A stretch of DNA of 64,000 nucleotides, from positions 1,488,001 through 1,552,000 of the forward strand of contig NZ_AP014862.1 of the NCBI RefSeq assembly GCF_002355475.1, read 5' to 3'. This document shows, one piece after another, positions 42,946-52,876 of this stretch; the first letter of the stretch is position 1; each line of letters starts with the position of its first letter. Position numbers and translations under genes: made by a program. The notes beneath the pieces were generated by a model that did no database searches, had not been told where the DNA came from, and was given only the letters and a program-made list of their open reading frames with translations. The DNA comes from Pseudomonas furukawaii (lineage in GTDB: Bacteria > Pseudomonadota > Gammaproteobacteria > Pseudomonadales > Pseudomonadaceae).

Positions 42946-44151
42946 ATGAATAAAATGCGCAATCTGCTTCCAGATAACTGGGGTCTGGTGTTCTCCGCTT
43001 TTGCTTCCGCTTATGGTGTGGGCTTGCTCGCACTGCTCGCTCTTCCGTTCCTGGTCAGCGCGATCATGAAAGACCTCCAGCTGGACGCGGCACAGGCCGG
43101 ATTTCTGATGTCAGCGGAATTCATCTTTACCATGCTGGCATCGCTGCTGGTTGCCCCGGCGATGGGGCGTGCGCCACGTCGTACTCTCGCCCTGGGTGGC
43201 GCCATTGTGGTGATTCTGGCCAACCTCATTTCCGCCTCCCTCCATGACGTCTACACCCTCGCCGTTGTTCGCTGCATTGCTGGTATAGGCGCGGGTCTTT
43301 GCCTGTCGTGTGGAAATGCTTCGGTGGCGAGTGCCAAGAATCCGGATCAGGCCGCAGGGCACATGAACATTTTATTCGTGGGCTTGATGGCCATTGTCAT
43401 GATCGCGTTTGCTGAAGCCATGGCTGCTGACGGCTTGGCTGGGCTCTACCGTGCAATCGCTGTTACCAACATAGTGATGCTGGTCTTTATCTGCTTCATG
43501 CCACAACGCGCCATTCCGCACGCCAACACTCCTCATTTCCAGCATGGGGCGAAGCACCAGAACCTTTTTTCCGTCACCTCGATTTGCATGATGGCTGCAA
43601 TGTTTTGCTTCTCGATGCGCGACACCATGGGCTGGGCATTCGTTGAGCAGGTCGGCGTCAGTGTCGGGTATACCAGTGAAGAGTTGGGCAGGTTGTTCTC
43701 TCTGCAGTCCTTCATTGGATTGCTGGGGCCGGTGGTGGCGGCAACAGTAGGCAAGCGATTCGGAATGCGTCCACCGGTGATCATCGGCATCCTTGCGTCT
43801 GGTGCAGTCAGCTTGGGGTATGTGCTCGGTGAACATTCCAAGCCGATGTACACCATCTCGGTAATGATGATCTCCACGAGCTATTTCTATGCGCTCGCCT
43901 ACCTGACGGCATTGGCTGCTTCACTTGACAGGGAAGGGCGGGTCGCTGCGGCTTCCGGGTCTTTCCTGACTTTGGGCATCGCTGTTGGCCCGGCACTGAC
44001 TGGGCTTCTGGCAGAGCAGGGTGGATTCCTGCTCGTGGGCTGGGGGCTTGCTGCAATGGTACTGCTTACGTTGATTGCGGTAATGGTTCCGCTGGCTGCA
44101 ATCCAGAGGCAAAATGCAGCTGCAATCGATCCTGTAGTGACTAGCGCATAA
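42946..44151 (+). CDS. MFS transporter
   Basis: A 401-residue major-facilitator carrier with 12 predicted membrane segments in two halves; the MFS loop-2 motif region reads APAMGRAPRRTLALGG (about residues 65-80). It lies upstream of, and separate from, the glutarate genes (117-bp gap to the convergent regulator). Its substrate is unknown; a C5 dicarboxylate or related acid is possible from context. Confidence 0.8.
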   Translation: MNKMRNLLPDNWGLVFSAFASAYGVGLLALLALPFLVSAIMKDLQLDAAQAGFLMSAEFIFTMLASLLVAPAMGRAPRRTLALGGAIVVILANLISASLHDVYTLAVVRCIAGIGAGLCLSCGNASVASAKNPDQAAGHMNILFVGLMAIVMIAFAEAMAADGLAGLYRAIAVTNIVMLVFICFMPQRAIPHANTPHFQHGAKHQNLFSVTSICMMAAMFCFSMRDTMGWAFVEQVGVSVGYTSEELGRLFSLQSFIGLLGPVVAATVGKRFGMRPPVIIGILASGAVSLGYVLGEHSKPMYTISVMMISTSYFYALAYLTALAASLDREGRVAAASGSFLTLGIAVGPALTGLLAEQGGFLLVGWGLAAMVLLTLIAVMVPLAAIQRQNAAAIDPVVTSA

Positions 44152-44268
44152 ATCCGGGTCGATTGAAAGCTAGGGCTTGTCGTTACCACGTAGCGGCAAG
44201 CTCTGCTTATGTTCAGAATTTGAACACGGCGAGAGCTGACGAGCTGATCAGCGATGAGATTAATTACC

Positions 44269-45015
44269 TCATTCGCTCCGCTGGTTCGCGCTACGACCGA
44301 GATCCGCGTCTGTGATACTCGCAACCTGTATCAGGAGATGCGCTCGAATCAGCTCACAGGCCTCCTCGGGGCAGCGATTGAGAACTGCAGTGAGTAAGGC
44401 TGAATGTTCCTTGCAACGCGTTACAAGCGAAGTTTGCGAACCATCCCCGCAATTCAACCAAAGATGGCGATACCGTTCGGCCTGGTCGAGCAGGTATGAG
44501 CGCACCTGCAGCAGATGCTTCGAGTTGCATCCTGAGGCGATCGCTGAATGGAACTCCTGTTGGCGAGTATCCCACGCATTCCATCGGCAGGTGTGATCGT
44601 CGATCTCCAGGGCTTTGGAGAGCGTGTGGAAGTGCGAGAGGGCAGATGCTTCCCAGGCATCGTTGCCTCGTTCAATCGCCAATCGCACGATCATGACCTC
44701 CAGGTTTGCCCGGGCCTTATAGATATCCTGCAACTCATCAAGGGATTGCAGTGCCACCCGAAAGCCCTTATGGCTTGTTGCGCTAACCCATCGCTCTGCG
44801 ACCAACTGCGAGAGAGCTTCTCGGAGCGGGCCAGTGCTTAGGTTGTAGCGCTCTTGCAGTTGTCTCACAGGTAGCTTCTCACCTGGCTTGAACACCCCAT
44901 TGGCAAGGTCTCGCTTGAGCCATTGATAGCCATTGCGGCCAGAGTTTTCACCGCGTCGAAGCGTTCCTATGTCCATCACCTGCGCCTGTTTCTGGCTTGC
45001 GTTGACGGCATCCAA
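44269..45015 (-). CDS. csiR: GntR/FCD regulator of glutarate catabolism (CsiR-like)
   Basis: A 248-residue FadR-subfamily regulator. The winged HTH reads FKPGEKLPVRQLQERYNLSTGPLREALSQLVAERWV, and the C-terminal FCD helical domain has the metal/ligand residues in FHTLSKALEIDD and FHSAIASGCNS. It is divergent from glaH across 145 bp. In P. putida and E. coli the csiD/glaH-lhgO genes are repressed by a GntR protein, CsiR, that releases DNA on binding glutarate or 2-hydroxyglutarate; position and family make this the orthologue. Confidence 0.82.
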   Translation of the reverse strand: MDAVNASQKQAQVMDIGTLRRGENSGRNGYQWLKRDLANGVFKPGEKLPVRQLQERYNLSTGPLREALSQLVAERWVSATSHKGFRVALQSLDELQDIYKARANLEVMIVRLAIERGNDAWEASALSHFHTLSKALEIDDHTCRWNAWDTRQQEFHSAIASGCNSKHLLQVRSYLLDQAERYRHLWLNCGDGSQTSLVTRCKEHSALLTAVLNRCPEEACELIRAHLLIQVASITDADLGRSANQRSE

Positions 45016-45033
45016 GCCTTGTGTTGTTTAGGC

Positions 45034-45045
45034 AAACGGCCGTTT
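45034..45045. promoter_or_regulatory. Palindrome in the csiR-glaH gap
   Basis: AAACGGCCGTTT is a perfect 12-bp palindrome 18 bp upstream of the regulator start, followed at once by AT-rich DNA (TTAAAATATAAAATAGG). It is the best candidate operator for the divergent regulator/glaH pair; the true CsiR site is not proven. Confidence 0.45.
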
Positions 45046-45160
45046 AAAATATAAAATAGGAGGATATAGACATTTGGGTAATCTGGCGATATTTTTGAGG
45101 TGCCCGTTTGACCAGTGATCGCTGGAGGGCGCGATACCATCACATGATCAGGACGCTGCC

Positions 45161-46147
45161 ATGACTGTCTTTGCCCAATTCAAAGCCCCTGTGCTGCCCC
45201 TGCCGGCGCAGCTCCAAGGCTTCTCACTTACTCCGTCGGCCCAATCGCCGCGTATGCTCGAGCTGGTTTTCCCGAGGGCGACGGTTAATACATTTCTGAG
45301 CGCCGTGGCCGTATGGCCAGTGCAGGCCCTGGAATACAAGTCCTTCCTGCGCTTTCAGTTCGGCAAGATGCTGGATGAGATCTGTGGCGGTACCCTGCGG
45401 CCAGTACTGGTCAACACTCTGATGGATCGTGAGACTGGGGCGTTGTTGATCAAGCCCGAAGGGCTTAACGAAGTCGCGCAGGCGGAGGACATGGTTAAGT
45501 TCTCGACAGCCGTTGCTCACTTGCTGGGTCGTTCCAACTACGACGCTATGAGCGGCCAGTTTTACGCTCGTTTCGTGGTGGAGAATGTCGACAACTCGGA
45601 CAGCTATCTGCGCCAGCCTCACCGGGTTATGGAGTTGCACAACGACGGCACGTTCGTTGATCAGATTACCGACTACGTGCTGATGCAGAAGATCGATGAG
45701 CAGAACATGGAAGGTGGCAACTCCCTGATTCTGCACCTGGACGACTGGGAGGAGCTTAACAAGTTCTACACCCATCCCCTCGCCCGGCGCGTTCTCCGCT
45801 GGACTGCGCCGCCCAGTAAGAGAGTGGACAAGGATGTGTTCCATTCCATTTTCGACACTGATGCGGAAGGGCGCCCGACGATGCGCTACATCGATCAGTT
45901 TGTGCAGCCGGAGAACTACGAAGAGGGCGTCTGGCTGTTTGATATGTCCACCTCTCTCGAAACTAGCCGGAAGAAGCTTTCCGTACCGGTACCAGTCGGT
46001 TCGTTCCTGCTGATCAACAATCTGTTCTGGCTACATGGACGTGACCGCTTCACTGCCCATCCGGGCCTGCGTCGTGAGCTGATGCGTCAGCGCGGCTACT
46101 TCAGCTACCCGAAACTGGGGCACCACCACGGCCAGACCGCTAACTGA
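45161..46147 (+). CDS. glaH: Glutarate 2-hydroxylase
   Basis: A 328-residue Fe(II)/2-oxoglutarate dioxygenase (CsiD family) that hydroxylates glutarate to L-2-hydroxyglutarate. Iron ligands are H160 and D162 in MELHNDGTF, the same numbers as in E. coli GlaH, and the distal histidine in [11 protein letters not shown] near 290, followed by [11 protein letters not shown] with the 2-oxoglutarate arginine. It works with the oxidase downstream to convert glutarate, the end product of lysine breakdown, to 2-oxoglutarate. Confidence 0.93.
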   Translation: MTVFAQFKAPVLPLPAQLQGFSLTPSAQSPRMLELVFPRATVNTFLSAVAVWPVQALEYKSFLRFQFGKMLDEICGGTLRPVLVNTLMDRETGALLIKPEGLNEVAQAEDMVKFSTAVAHLLGRSNYDAMSGQFYARFVVENVDNSDSYLRQPHRVMELHNDGTFVDQITDYVLMQKIDEQNMEGGNSLILHLDDWEELNKFYTHPLARRVLRWTAPPSKRVDKDVFHSIFDTDAEGRPTMRYIDQFVQPENYEEGVWLFDMSTSLETSRKKLSVPVPVGSFLLINNLFWLHGRDRFTAHPGLRRELMRQRGYFSYPKLGHHHGQTAN

Positions 46148-46157
46148 TGGCCCGCTG

Positions 46158-46190
46158 TTGATAAGGGCTGCATTCTGTAGCCCTTATCAA
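46158..46190 (+). terminator. Strong hairpin between glaH and lhgO
   Basis: TTGATAAGGGCT and AGCCCTTATCAA form a perfect 12-bp stem with a 9-base loop. It follows the glaH stop by 10 bp, with no T-run. It could be a partial terminator or protect the glaH mRNA end, lowering lhgO expression relative to glaH. Confidence 0.6.
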
Positions 46191-46221
46191 TCGACTTATT
46201 TGCATCCGCCGGCAGGTAGAG

Positions 46222-47472
46222 GTGAACGCTGTGTACGATTTCGTGATCATTGGCGGAGGCATCGTTGGCATGTCAACCGCGATGCAACTGATTCAGGCGT
46301 ACCCTGAATCGAAGATCCTGCTCCTGGAGAAGGAGTCAGGCCCCGCCAAGCACCAGACTGGTCACAACAGTGGGGTAATTCATGCAGGCGTGTACTACAC
46401 GCCGGGAAGCCTCAAGGCCAAATTCTGTCTCGAGGGGAACCGCGCTACCAAGGCCTTCTGCGATCAGCACGGTATTCGTTACGACGAATGCGGCAAGCTA
46501 CTGGTAGCGACGAATGATATTGAGATGGAGCGCATGAAGGCGCTCTGGGATCGTACCGCTGCCAATGGCATTGAACGGCACTGGCTCTCGGCAGATGAAC
46601 TCCGTGAGCGCGAGCCCAACATCGTGGGTATAGGCGGCATCTTCGTGCCTTCCAGCGGCATTGTGAACTACGCAGAAGTTACCGCCGCTATGGCGTGCGA
46701 GTTTCGAAGAATGGGGGGTGAGATCCGCTACGACTCGGAGGTCACCTCTCTCGGCGAGTGGCCCAACGAAATTGTTATTCAGTCCCGTTCGGGCGAGTAC
46801 AAAGCCCGCTTCCTAGTGACCTGCTCCGGATTGATGGCCGATCGAGTTGTCCGCATGTTGGATGTCGAGCCAGACTTCATCATTTGCCCCTTCCGTGGGG
46901 AGTACTACCTGTTGCCGGAGCAGCATAACCAGATCGTCAATCACCTGATCTATCCGATCCCTGATCCCTCGATGCCGTTCCTTGGCGTACACCTGACCAG
47001 GATGATCGATGGCACGGTTACAGTAGGCCCCAACGCTGTTCTGGCGATGAAGCGAGAAGGCTATCGAAAGAGCGACATTTCGATTTCCGACATGGTCGAG
47101 ATGTTTACCTCGCTTGGCATTCTCAAGGTGCTCAAGGCTAACCTACGCCCTGGGCTTACCGAGATGAAGAACTCGCTCTTCAAGGGCCAATATCTGAAAG
47201 AGGTACAGAAGTACTGCCCGAGCGTTACCAAGGCCGACCTTAAACCATACCCGGCGGGTGTTCGCGCTCAAGCGGTTTCCAAGCAGGGCAAGCTGATTGA
47301 CGATTTCCTCTTCGTCAACACCAAGCGCAGTGTCAACGTCTGCAATGCGCCGTCTCCCGCTGCAACCTCGGCGATTCCCATCGGGGCTCACATTGTCGCC
47401 AAGGTCAAAGAGCAAGTAGGCGAGCTCAGCCCGGTCGGCGTTTTTGTCGATCGAGAAAAAGCTTCCGCCTAA
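46222..47472 (+). CDS. lhgO: L-2-hydroxyglutarate oxidase/dehydrogenase
   Basis: A 416-residue FAD enzyme of the DAO family that oxidises L-2-hydroxyglutarate to 2-oxoglutarate, passing electrons to the quinone pool. The FAD-binding fold is VIIGGGIVGMSTAMQLI (residues 8-24) with KHQTGHNSGVIHAGVYYTPGSLKA directly after, which is characteristic of LhgO. The gene starts with GTG after GGTAGAGG. Together with glaH it forms the CoA-independent glutarate route. Confidence 0.92.
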   Translation: MNAVYDFVIIGGGIVGMSTAMQLIQAYPESKILLLEKESGPAKHQTGHNSGVIHAGVYYTPGSLKAKFCLEGNRATKAFCDQHGIRYDECGKLLVATNDIEMERMKALWDRTAANGIERHWLSADELREREPNIVGIGGIFVPSSGIVNYAEVTAAMACEFRRMGGEIRYDSEVTSLGEWPNEIVIQSRSGEYKARFLVTCSGLMADRVVRMLDVEPDFIICPFRGEYYLLPEQHNQIVNHLIYPIPDPSMPFLGVHLTRMIDGTVTVGPNAVLAMKREGYRKSDISISDMVEMFTSLGILKVLKANLRPGLTEMKNSLFKGQYLKEVQKYCPSVTKADLKPYPAGVRAQAVSKQGKLIDDFLFVNTKRSVNVCNAPSPAATSAIPIGAHIVAKVKEQVGELSPVGVFVDREKASA

Positions 47473-47682
47473 TCGGCTCCAGCCGCTGGGTTAATCCGGC
47501 GGCTTCTCCTCCTGTCTGGCGCCTAGTTGCCCTCGTCCTCGCAGGCCGCAGCGCCACGACCATCGCAGCTAGACTGAATGCAGAGCCAAGATAGCTGTCC
47601 CTCGAATGGATGAATGCTTGGTCGTGGCCTGGCGCTCGTCCTCTCTATCGCGCTGATGCTCATCCTATGGAGGAGCCTGGCG

Positions 47683-48855
47683 ATGACAACTCTTCAGTCG
47701 CGCGGTGTCCGCGACTCCTTGCTTGACCTGGAACTCGAACGAGTCATCAGGGTGGCGGCAATCGCATGCCATGTGCCGATGGCGATGCTGGCGTTCCTGG
47801 ACGAAGAGGGAGAATGGTTCGCGGCAAAGCTGGGGGTGGAATCTGAAGGAATCCCCCGGGAAGGATCGTTGAGTGTTGCAGTCATGGCCTTCAACGAATT
47901 GGTTGAGGTGGCGGATGCCACCACTAGCGAGTTGTTCCGGGACTGCGACTTGGTGGCTGGGGCGCCTCACATCAAATTCTTCGCTGGCATCCCAATTCCT
48001 GGAGCAGGGAGCCATGTGACCGGGGTTCTTTCAGTCGCAGATACCGTATCAAAAAAACTGGAAGCGCCGCAGCGCGAGGCGCTTTACTTGCTAGCTCACC
48101 ACGTCAAATCCTTACTGGAGCATCAGACTCGGGTGAGTAGCCTCCAGGAAGCAGTCACTACCGAGTCCGCATTGGTAGAGGGTCTGAGAGACAGTCAGCG
48201 TATTTTGCAGACACTCATCAGTAATCTACCGGGTGTGGCGTATCGGTGCCGGAATGATGTTTCCTGGAGCGTCGAGTTTATCAGTGAAGGCTGCCGCCAG
48301 CTTACCGGTCATCCTGCTTCCGAGCTTATCGAGGGCGCAGTGAGAATGGTGGACATCATCCACCCAGACGACCTCCCTTCGCTCAGGCGCAAGGTTTCCC
48401 GAGCCTTGAAGGCCAGGGCCCCTTATCAATTCACATATCGGATCCAGACTGCTGCCGGTCAAATCAAGTGGGTATGGGAGCAAGGCTGTGGCGTGTACTC
48501 CCCAGAAGGTAGAGTGCTGGCGTTGGAAGGCTTCATTACCGACGTCAGTGAGCACAAACGAGCTGAAGAATGCATTAGGAGAATGGCCTACTACGACGAG
48601 CTTACCGGTCTCCCCAATCGTCTTTCGATGAGAGCAGCCCTGAGCGATGCGACCATCAAATCGGGCGACTCACATGACCCTTTGGCGCTGCTGCATATTG
48701 AGATCGACAACTTCAGGGAGATCAATGAAACGCTCGGCTATCGAGAGGGCGATCGTCTCTTGCAGCAGGTCGCTAAAGGCCTGATAGATGCAGTTGGGGC
48801 ACATCGAATGATTGCCCGCATCGCTGAATCCTCCTTTTCGGTGCTGCTACCATAA
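47683..48855 (+). pseudogene. GAF-PAS-degenerate GGDEF part of a split c-di-GMP protein
   Basis: A GAF domain (about residues 10-160), a PAS domain (NLPGVAYRCRNDVSWSVEFISEGCRQLTG, with a PAC tail ending LEGFITDVSEHKRAEE) and a GGDEF domain (YYDELTGLPNRLSMRAAL). The active motif is AESSF instead of GGDEF, so no cyclase activity is expected. The frame ends in TAA at 48853-48855, in the middle of the GGDEF fold (SVLLP-stop), and the rest continues in the same frame at once. I chose the ATG at 47683, which follows GGAGGA. Confidence 0.75.
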
Positions 48856-49860
48856 GTGGATGCCGGTCATGCGGCGCAAGCTGCGCGGCAGGTGCTGCAG
48901 GCTTTGAGTAAACCTATGGATCTGAACGAACTGCTGCTGCATGTGGACTGCAGCATCGGTATCACGTTGTTTCCGGGACATGGCAGCGACCCCGATGCGC
49001 TCTTGCGGCGAGCAAATATTGCACGCTACAGCGCCAAATGCAGTGCCGAGAAGATTGCTGTATATGCCGGTTCGCTCGATAGCGATAACGCCCAACGGCT
49101 GATTCTCATGACTGACTTGCGCCGTGCCATCGATGGCGATGAACTCTTCTTGCTGTTTCAACCAAAGGTGAAAATACGCTCAAGGGCAATAAGCGGGGTG
49201 GAAGCCTTGGTGCGGTGGAAGCACCCAGAGCAAGGCCTAATGAGTCCCAACCAGTTCATCAACTTCGCTGAGCGCGCGGGTTTGATCACCCGACTGACGT
49301 ACTGGGTATTAGCGGCGGCCGTTCGCGAAAGTCATGTATGGCATGGATCAGGTCAAGCTGTTCCAATCGCCATAAATCTTTCTTCCCATGACCTACGAGA
49401 TCCGCAGCTTATGGAGCACGTCTTGGGATCGCTGGAAACCTGGGGTGGTAGTCCAGACTGGATTCAGTTCGAGTTGACAGAGAGTTGCATAATGGACGAT
49501 CTGTCAGCGGCCCAGCATGTTCTTATGCAGTTGCGTGAGGCAGGCTTCAAGATATTCATCGATGATTTTGGTACGGGATACTCTTCGTTGTCGTACCTAA
49601 AGAGGCTGCCGGTTGACTACATAAAAATCGATCAGTCATTCGTCATGGGGCTTGACGAGGATGCGGACTCTGCAGCTATCGTGAGGTCGATAATTGAGCT
49701 TGCCCACAGTCTAAATATTGAGGTGGTCGCTGAAGGCGTCGAGTCAAAAGTTGTTATGGATATGCTTGAACGTTGGGGATGCGAGGAGGTTCAGGGGTAC
49801 TGTATTAGCAAGCCGATCTCAGGGCATGATTTTCAGTCATGGAATAGGGCCTTTGTTTGA
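48856..49860 (+). CDS. End of GGDEF plus intact EAL phosphodiesterase domain
   Basis: In the same frame as the preceding gene, directly after its TAA. The first 80 residues complete the GGDEF fold (VDCSIGITLFPGHGSDPDALLRRANIA); then a full EAL domain: EALVRWKHPEQG, NLSSHDLRD, ELTESCIMDD, IDDFGTGYSSLSYLKRLPVDYIKID and VVAEGVES. All metal- and c-di-GMP-binding residues I can check are present. It could be made by re-initiation at the GTG that follows the stop, or by read-through; otherwise it is a pseudogene half. Confidence 0.7.
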   Translation: MDAGHAAQAARQVLQALSKPMDLNELLLHVDCSIGITLFPGHGSDPDALLRRANIARYSAKCSAEKIAVYAGSLDSDNAQRLILMTDLRRAIDGDELFLLFQPKVKIRSRAISGVEALVRWKHPEQGLMSPNQFINFAERAGLITRLTYWVLAAAVRESHVWHGSGQAVPIAINLSSHDLRDPQLMEHVLGSLETWGGSPDWIQFELTESCIMDDLSAAQHVLMQLREAGFKIFIDDFGTGYSSLSYLKRLPVDYIKIDQSFVMGLDEDADSAAIVRSIIELAHSLNIEVVAEGVESKVVMDMLERWGCEEVQGYCISKPISGHDFQSWNRAFV

Positions 49861-49894
49861 AGGGCGAATTAGGACAAAGGCCGATTTTCGTTGT

Positions 49895-50878
49895 CTATAC
49901 AGGTTGTGACGATAGCATGTCTTGGATCTTCTGGGTGGCTTCCCGAGTTCTTCCTGCGAGTTTCTTTACCTCGTCAGCGACGACGGAGAAACCACGGCCA
50001 ACATCCCCTGCTCGTGCCGCTTCGATCGCTGCATTCAGTGCAAGCATATTGGTTTGGTCTGCGATGCTTTTAATCACGCCCACTACTTGCGCAATTTGGT
50101 CATAGGTCGCTTGAATTCCTGCCAGTTCACGAGCGTGCAGAATCTCAGCTAGCTTCTCGTCGGAGATATCACGTACTGCCCCTATGACACGACAGAGCTT
50201 ACCATTGCTGTCCTTGACTCCTTGGCCTCGTTCCCGAAACCAGGTCTCTCCCTTGGTTTTGTGCCGCATCCTATACTCAACTGTATAGGGGGAGGAATAG
50301 TCACCAGATAGCGCATAATCAGTAACAACCTTCATCATTCGCTTCAGGTCATCTTGGTTGACTACTTCCGTGTAGCTTTCCCAACCGTCCGTATACTCGC
50401 GCTCTGAATAGCCGATTAGATCTCTGAACTGCTTAGACCAACGTGGAGTATTTAGGGGATTGTTGATGTCCCCATCAATTACCGAAAGCGACCAGCACCC
50501 CTCGGTGAGGGTCTGTTTTGTGATCTCCCAGACTTGCTCATCCTCAAAGTGTCGCTGAGCTTGGTCAATGAGTTCGCATTGATTGGCATTTTGGCGGTCG
50601 ATCTCGCTTCGGAGTGCTGTTATCTCTGACTGAGCTTCCAGAAGCGTATTTTTCAGATCTTCTACAAGGTTGTGATCAAGGTTGTTTGGAAATCTTTCGA
50701 TCTGGATATTGCTTTTGGCTGTTATTCTACTCTTAAGGCTTTCCAGGCACTCTTTGAGCTTTAAGTGTTGGCTAATCAATGTTCCATTTACAATGTCTGC
50801 TGATTGGTCTAGCAGAATGGACTCTATATAATTGGTTACTTCCTCTGCTAAAAGCTTGGGCTTTCTACTTGTGAACAT
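49895..50878 (-). CDS. Soluble PAS-containing methyl-accepting protein
   Basis: A 327-residue cytosolic protein with no membrane segment. A helical N-terminal third with coiled coil ([25 protein letters not shown]) is followed by a PAS domain (about 115-245: [22 protein letters not shown] and the PAC tail [15 protein letters not shown]), and then the conserved tip of a chemoreceptor signalling domain ([43 protein letters not shown]). The protein stops right after the tip, so the returning helix is missing: a short receptor of the Aer2/McpB-like soluble sort or a diguanylate-unrelated PAS sensor. Confidence 0.8.
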   Translation of the reverse strand: MFTSRKPKLLAEEVTNYIESILLDQSADIVNGTLISQHLKLKECLESLKSRITAKSNIQIERFPNNLDHNLVEDLKNTLLEAQSEITALRSEIDRQNANQCELIDQAQRHFEDEQVWEITKQTLTEGCWSLSVIDGDINNPLNTPRWSKQFRDLIGYSEREYTDGWESYTEVVNQDDLKRMMKVVTDYALSGDYSSPYTVEYRMRHKTKGETWFRERGQGVKDSNGKLCRVIGAVRDISDEKLAEILHARELAGIQATYDQIAQVVGVIKSIADQTNMLALNAAIEAARAGDVGRGFSVVADEVKKLAGRTREATQKIQDMLSSQPV

Positions 50879-50914
50879 GAGCCCTCCTTCGTGATTAGTC
50901 GATTATTTGTTTTG

Positions 50915-51058
50915 TTAGTAATTAATGCTGAAGTCGGCGAAAATCTTGATTAGAAATTCAAGTATGGAGGTTTTCGCCGTTTTGGTCGGCGGCGGGTTGA
51001 TAGGGTTGCTCTCGTCTATCATCACACCTATCTCAAAGCTTCCTATTACATTATGCAT
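50915..51058 (-). CDS. Possible 47-residue protein overlapping the reductase stop
   Basis: The ATG at 51058 lies within the last codons of the reductase gene (ATGCATAA) and has GAGGTG at the right distance. The frame codes for MHNVIGSFEIGVMIDESNPI... with no known motif. Translation coupling is possible; evidence is slight. Confidence 0.25.
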   Translation of the reverse strand: MHNVIGSFEIGVMIDESNPINPPPTKTAKTSILEFLIKIFADFSINY

Positions 51059-52313
51059 GTTCCAACACCTCGTTTTGGTATTCTTGTAGTGAGTTAAGAA
51101 CAAGCTGGCGAAACGCTTGATGTCTTTGCGGTAAATTAATAAGAAGCACGCCAGTGAGAGTGGTTTTGTTCAAATAACCTATTGCGAGCTTGCTTTGGTC
51201 TTTAAGGGGTTGATTCAAGTCTCCTTCCATGATGTACATTTTTTGGCCAAGCCCTGGTGCTCCGATGACTTGAATCTGCAGAGAAAACAGGCTGCTCCAG
51301 TGGTGTGGGAGCGGCTGGAAAAGAATGTCTCGAGATGTTTGGGAAAGCAGTTCACCTGTCAGCGACGCGGCAGCATGGCAGGCAGTATCTTCGGGAGCGG
51401 CCCAATGTTCGGGGCGATTTGTGACGGCCCGATAGAGGGGATTGACGAAGCGGACGACATCGCCTACTGCGACGACATGTGGGTTTCCGGCTAGCTGAAG
51501 TCGTTCATTGCAGAGCACGCCATCATGCAAATCGAGCCCATTTCCCTCGAGCCATTTGACGTTCCCGTGGAAACCGAGCGCCTCGACCACGATATCGGTC
51601 GATAGGAAGGTGCCGTTGCTCAGTCTAAGGCCGATCAGCTCACCTGTAGCTGAGGCGGAGAAGCCGTCGACTCGTTGGCCCAGGATGAACTTGACGCCAT
51701 GCGCTTCCTGATAACGTTGTAGCACTCGCCCTACCGCTGATCCGAGTGGCCGCTCCAATGGGGTCGTGTTGGAATCAATGACAGTTACCGCACACCCCAA
51801 TTGCGTAGCCGCCGCGGCGATCTCGCAGCCCAGGAATCCGGCTCCAACGACCGTGACTTTGCGACCGGCAGTTAGCGCCGACCGTAATCTGGCAGCATCC
51901 TCGAGCGTACGTACAACAAAGCGATTTTTGTCATGCCCTTGGAGCGAAAGCTTCCGGGGGCGTAAGCCAGTGGCGATAACCAAGCCGTCCCATTGAATGC
52001 GATTACCGTCTGCCAGAGACACCCATTTGTTCTGGATTGAACACGAAACGGCAGGGTTTCCTAGCTGCCATTCGACCTTCTCAAGAAGCTTGCTCTGTGG
52101 AAGCGCCAGCGCTTCGAAGAAATCGCTATCGAGCGATTTAGTAGCCTTGAGTTCAGCACTCAGCATCTGTTTGGAAAGCGGCACCCTGTTGTAAGGCATC
52201 CATGGCTCGGCGCCCACGACAGTGATGGCGTCCTTCCAACCATGAGCCCGCAGTTGTTCAACCGCTCTTAAGCCGGAGAGAGAGGCACCAACGACCACTA
52301 TTTGCTTTGTCAT
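51051..52313 (-). CDS. FAD-dependent ferredoxin reductase-like oxidoreductase
   Basis: A 420-residue NAD(P)H/FAD oxidoreductase of the rubredoxin/rhodocoxin reductase type. The FAD-binding motif is VVVGASLSGLRAVEQLRAHG (residues 5-24), the NADH-binding motif VTVVGAGFLGCEIAAAATQLG (about 155-175), and VVAVGDV near 285 closes the FAD site; the C-terminal reductase domain is shorter and variable. Such enzymes feed P450s or Rieske oxygenases through a ferredoxin. None is encoded next to it, so its partner is unknown; it may serve the amine locus that begins 560 bp away. Confidence 0.8.
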   Translation of the reverse strand: MTKQIVVVGASLSGLRAVEQLRAHGWKDAITVVGAEPWMPYNRVPLSKQMLSAELKATKSLDSDFFEALALPQSKLLEKVEWQLGNPAVSCSIQNKWVSLADGNRIQWDGLVIATGLRPRKLSLQGHDKNRFVVRTLEDAARLRSALTAGRKVTVVGAGFLGCEIAAAATQLGCAVTVIDSNTTPLERPLGSAVGRVLQRYQEAHGVKFILGQRVDGFSASATGELIGLRLSNGTFLSTDIVVEALGFHGNVKWLEGNGLDLHDGVLCNERLQLAGNPHVVAVGDVVRFVNPLYRAVTNRPEHWAAPEDTACHAAASLTGELLSQTSRDILFQPLPHHWSSLFSLQIQVIGAPGLGQKMYIMEGDLNQPLKDQSKLAIGYLNKTTLTGVLLINLPQRHQAFRQLVLNSLQEYQNEVLEHA

Positions 52314-52876
52314 GATGCTCTCCTAGCAGCGAGTTCAAACGACTGTCCCAAAAGGGAGGAGGGGCATCCCAGCTCATCGTAGGTTGGGGCATGGGTACTT
52401 CGGTGGGCTTTCATTGAATCTTCATCGCTCACGGTTAGAGGGCGGCGCTTGCTATTGGCTCGTGGGGATCCTTCCTTCGCACGCCTGGCTGCGCTCTCGC
52501 TACCTGCACGTTCTTTCGTCCCTGCCTAGGCCCGCCAGCAACCGGGTGGGGATACCTACGGGAGGACGGATAGCCTCAATAAAATATGAAACCATATGAA
52601 TGGTCAAGAGCGTTGGCGTGGCGTGGAAGCATTTTCTGCGCCGTTTCGGCTGTTATCCTTGCGCTTCTGGATGAGATCTCGCCACTTCAATAGCTTTTTT
52701 GAATAAGAAAGCTCTCTAATTAAAAGATATGTCATTTGACCTAATAGGTTTTTAGAGATATTTCTAGGCCGTGCCGCAACCAAAGCCTGCGCACCACCAA
52801 AGCCTGCGTACCGATAGAAAAGGCCCTATCTACTGCGTCACTGCCTACAAGCACAAAAAAGACACGAGGTAGCACG
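52314..52876. promoter_or_regulatory. Divergent control region with an ATAT-N6-ATAT operator core
   Basis: 563 bp with no credible gene. At 52584-52597 lies ATATGAAACCATAT, a near-perfect inverted repeat (ATATG-N4-CATAT on the reverse strand) that shares its core with the two 30-bp elements at 59691 and 63838. Oriented in the same way, it would point towards the permease gene at 52877. AT-rich DNA with GATATGTCATTTG near 52722 may hold the permease promoter. Confidence 0.6.

Noticed and set aside
45034..45055. AT-rich DNA after the csiR palindrome as another copy of the amine-locus element
   Set aside because: It has AAAATATAAAAT but lacks the GGTTT core and the ATAT-N6-ATAT spacing; a separate regulator lies beside it.
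52384..52599. 71-codon frame in the reductase-permease gap
   Set aside because: No ribosome site, no motif, and it overlaps the operator core; treated as regulatory DNA.
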